Notes under the pieces: model-generated | Seen by the model: the letters and a program-made list of their open reading frames with translations, nothing else | Database searches by the model: none | What the model was told of the DNA's origin: nothing | In this document: piece by piece, positions 23,717 to 25,033 of the stretch | Numbering within the stretch: position 1 is the stretch's first letter | How the letters are laid out: each line of letters opens with the position of its first letter | Position numbers and translations under genes: made by a program | Assembly (NCBI GenBank): GCA_035270785.1 | Contig: DATESN010000115.1 | Coordinates: forward strand, 1 to 25,033 | Origin: DATESN01 sp035270785 | GTDB lineage: Bacteria > Bacillota > Clostridia > Lachnospirales > Lachnospiraceae | DNA: 25,033 nucleotides | Reading direction: 5' to 3'

Positions 23717-24612
23717 ACAAGATTGTAAATGGAGAAGAAGCAAATCATTTATGCCAGGTCTCATGTAGAAGTTTGCCTATTACCTATAGTGCAGATTATA
23801 TTATTGCAAAGAAACCATTCTTACATGTTGACAGGGTAACCGAATTTCATGTCATGATTTATTTAAAGTATGGAAAAATGTATATTGTGGAAGATGGTAT
23901 TCAATATGTGCTTACCCCGGGAACGGTTTTTTTTCTGAAAGAAGGGGTACATCATTGGGGAGAGCAGCCTTGTGATCCTGATACGGCTTGGTATTATATA
24001 CATTTTAAAACGAAGATAAGTGCAGAGGAACAATTATTAAACCATGAAGAATGTTCTATGATTAAAACCAATAACATGGAAGATAAAGATTATCAAAGAT
24101 ACTATGAACTGCCTAAAATAATTCATTTGCCTTTTGATAATGCTATCGAGAAAAGTCTTTTAGAATTCATAGAATATTTTCGAACAGTGAATCTTGGCAA
24201 GATAGTAAAGATCAATACGATGCTTGCTAATATTCTGATACAGTGCTACGAAAAGATTGAAAATCGGAAAGATTATGTTAGGAAAAACCGTCATATAGCT
24301 CATATGATTCAATATTTAGAAAACAATTATCAAAAGCCGTTCTCTTTGGAACAAATTGGTGCAGAGGTAGGATTAAATCACAAATATGTTAGCGAACTCT
24401 TTAAGAAAGAAACAGGTCAATCCATAAGAGATTACAATATGCAATTAAAGATTAGAAAGGCGGAACATTTATTATTTGAAACAGATATGTCTATTTCTGA
24501 AATCGGAGAATATCTGGGGTTTTCCGATCCCTTTTATTTTAGTAATGTCTTTAAAAAATACCATAAAGTTTCACCATTAAAATTTAGGACAGATGCAGTT
24601 CCACCAATTTAG
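23713..24612 (+). CDS. AraC-family transcriptional regulator
   Basis: This 299-aa protein has an N-terminal cupin-like sensor (about 35-110, with VEDGIQYVLTPGTVFFLKEG and HHWGEQ) and a C-terminal AraC DNA-binding region with two helix-turn-helix units, FSLEQIGAEVGLNHKYVSEL (about 213-232) and ISEIGEYLGFSDPFYFSNVF (about 262-281). Such regulators usually bind a sugar or other effector and activate neighbours. It starts 4 nt inside the kinase-like gene and is followed by a terminator and a GH127 gene, so arabinofuranoside metabolism is a possible target. Regulation of the upstream operon is another. Confidence 0.92.
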   Translation: MNKIVNGEEANHLCQVSCRSLPITYSADYIIAKKPFLHVDRVTEFHVMIYLKYGKMYIVEDGIQYVLTPGTVFFLKEGVHHWGEQPCDPDTAWYYIHFKTKISAEEQLLNHEECSMIKTNNMEDKDYQRYYELPKIIHLPFDNAIEKSLLEFIEYFRTVNLGKIVKINTMLANILIQCYEKIENRKDYVRKNRHIAHMIQYLENNYQKPFSLEQIGAEVGLNHKYVSELFKKETGQSIRDYNMQLKIRKAEHLLFETDMSISEIGEYLGFSDPFYFSNVFKKYHKVSPLKFRTDAVPPI

Positions 24613-24647
24613 ATTCTTCCTATTCATATATGTGATTTTAAAAGGTA

Positions 24648-24673
24648 TAAATAAGAAACATAAATAAGAAACA
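24648..24673. repeat. Perfect 13-nt direct repeat
   Basis: Two exact copies of TAAATAAGAAACA stand side by side between the AraC gene stop and its terminator. It looks like a slippage product. Confidence 0.8.
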
Positions 24674-24682
24674 TCAATCAGT

Positions 24683-24739
24683 AAGAATAGAAAACCGGAT
24701 AGATTACATATCAAACTGTCTAATTTCTATTCTTTTTTA
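24683..24739 (+). terminator. Terminator of the ABC/AraC operon
   Basis: AAGAATAGAAA pairs with TTTCTATTCTT (11 bp) around a 30-nt loop that includes a secondary TAGA/TCTA pair, then TTTT. It is about 70 nt after the AraC gene. Confidence 0.75.
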
Positions 24740-24814
24740 TTGCTGGGAGATTTACAATTTACTTATAACATAACTACTATTTAAATAGGATAATAAATAG
24801 AAAGGGAAGATAAT

Positions 24815-25033
24815 ATGAGTGATTTGTTAAGGCGGTTTTCTATAAAGGATTCTTTTTGGAGCTATTATGAGGACTTGGTTATTAAGGAAGTGATTCCTTA
24901 TCAGGAAAAAGTATTAAACGATTTACTTCCAGAAACTCCAAAAAGTGGGGCAATTAATAATTTTAGAATTGCAGCACAGGTTTTAGAAGAAGGAAAAACA
25001 AACGAGGAGTTTTATGGAATGGTCTTTCAAGAT
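24815..25033 (+). CDS. Glycoside hydrolase family 127, beta-L-arabinofuranosidase (5' part)
   Basis: The first 73 codons are present and the gene runs off the window. The product begins MSDLLRRFSIKDSFWSYYED and continues with VIPYQEKVLND and INNFRIAAQVLEEG, ending FYGMVFQD. This pattern (FWSYYEDLV, INNFRIAAG-like, GMVFQD) is the N-terminus of GH127 (former DUF1680) enzymes, which remove beta-L-arabinofuranose from plant glycans. The catalytic Glu and Cys residues lie beyond the window. AAAGGGAAG precedes the start, and the terminator before it suggests its own transcript. There is no signal peptide, so it acts inside the cell on imported oligosaccharides. Confidence 0.85.
   Translation, partial: MSDLLRRFSIKDSFWSYYEDLVIKEVIPYQEKVLNDLLPETPKSGAINNFRIAAQVLEEGKTNEEFYGMVFQD

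Overview
The window is AT-rich DNA from a Gram-positive anaerobe of the Clostridia, most likely a Lachnospiraceae member close to Lachnoclostridium (Clostridium) phytofermentans. This is inferred from the strong AGGAGG-type ribosome sites, the codon use, and the gene set: an ECF sigma factor with an RsiV-like anti-sigma, a polar amino-acid ABC operon, a cytidylate kinase-like protein and a GH127 glycosidase. No rRNA, tRNA, CRISPR array or intact insertion sequence was seen. The species is a guess; the family-level placement is more secure.

Region 1 (1-7092) is a defence island on the + strand with no strong terminator between its genes. It holds hsdR (type I restriction motor/nuclease), a two-gene Kiwa-like system (kwaA membrane protein, kwaB DUF4868 protein), and a compact trio: a dual-OB-fold protein followed by two DUF488 proteins of different subfamilies. 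A rho-independent terminator lies 213 nt after the last gene. The trio has no established function and is the best candidate here for an undescribed system.

Region 2 (7093-11351) is patchy and accessory. It has an unrecognised 320-aa protein on the - strand, a DEDDh exonuclease, a pirin, a decayed small membrane-protein locus, and a 38-codon lysine-rich gene on the - strand that is easily missed.

Region 3 (11352-17919) contains an ECF sigma/anti-sigma pair (possibly a lysozyme or envelope-stress switch), enolase, an overlapping pair of a HAD phosphatase and a glycerol-1-phosphate dehydrogenase-like enzyme, and a two-domain polyphosphate:AMP phosphotransferase. It closes with a long two-way hairpin facing hflC.

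Region 4 (17937-25033) has hflK-hflC on the - strand, a divergent 3-methyladenine DNA glycosylase, and an ABC amino-acid importer operon (binding protein, hairpin, permease, ATPase) that runs on into a cytidylate kinase-like gene and an AraC-type regulator. The start of a GH127 beta-L-arabinofuranosidase gene follows and runs off the window. Several intergenic stretches carry short tandem duplications of 8-17 nt, often directly after a stop codon.
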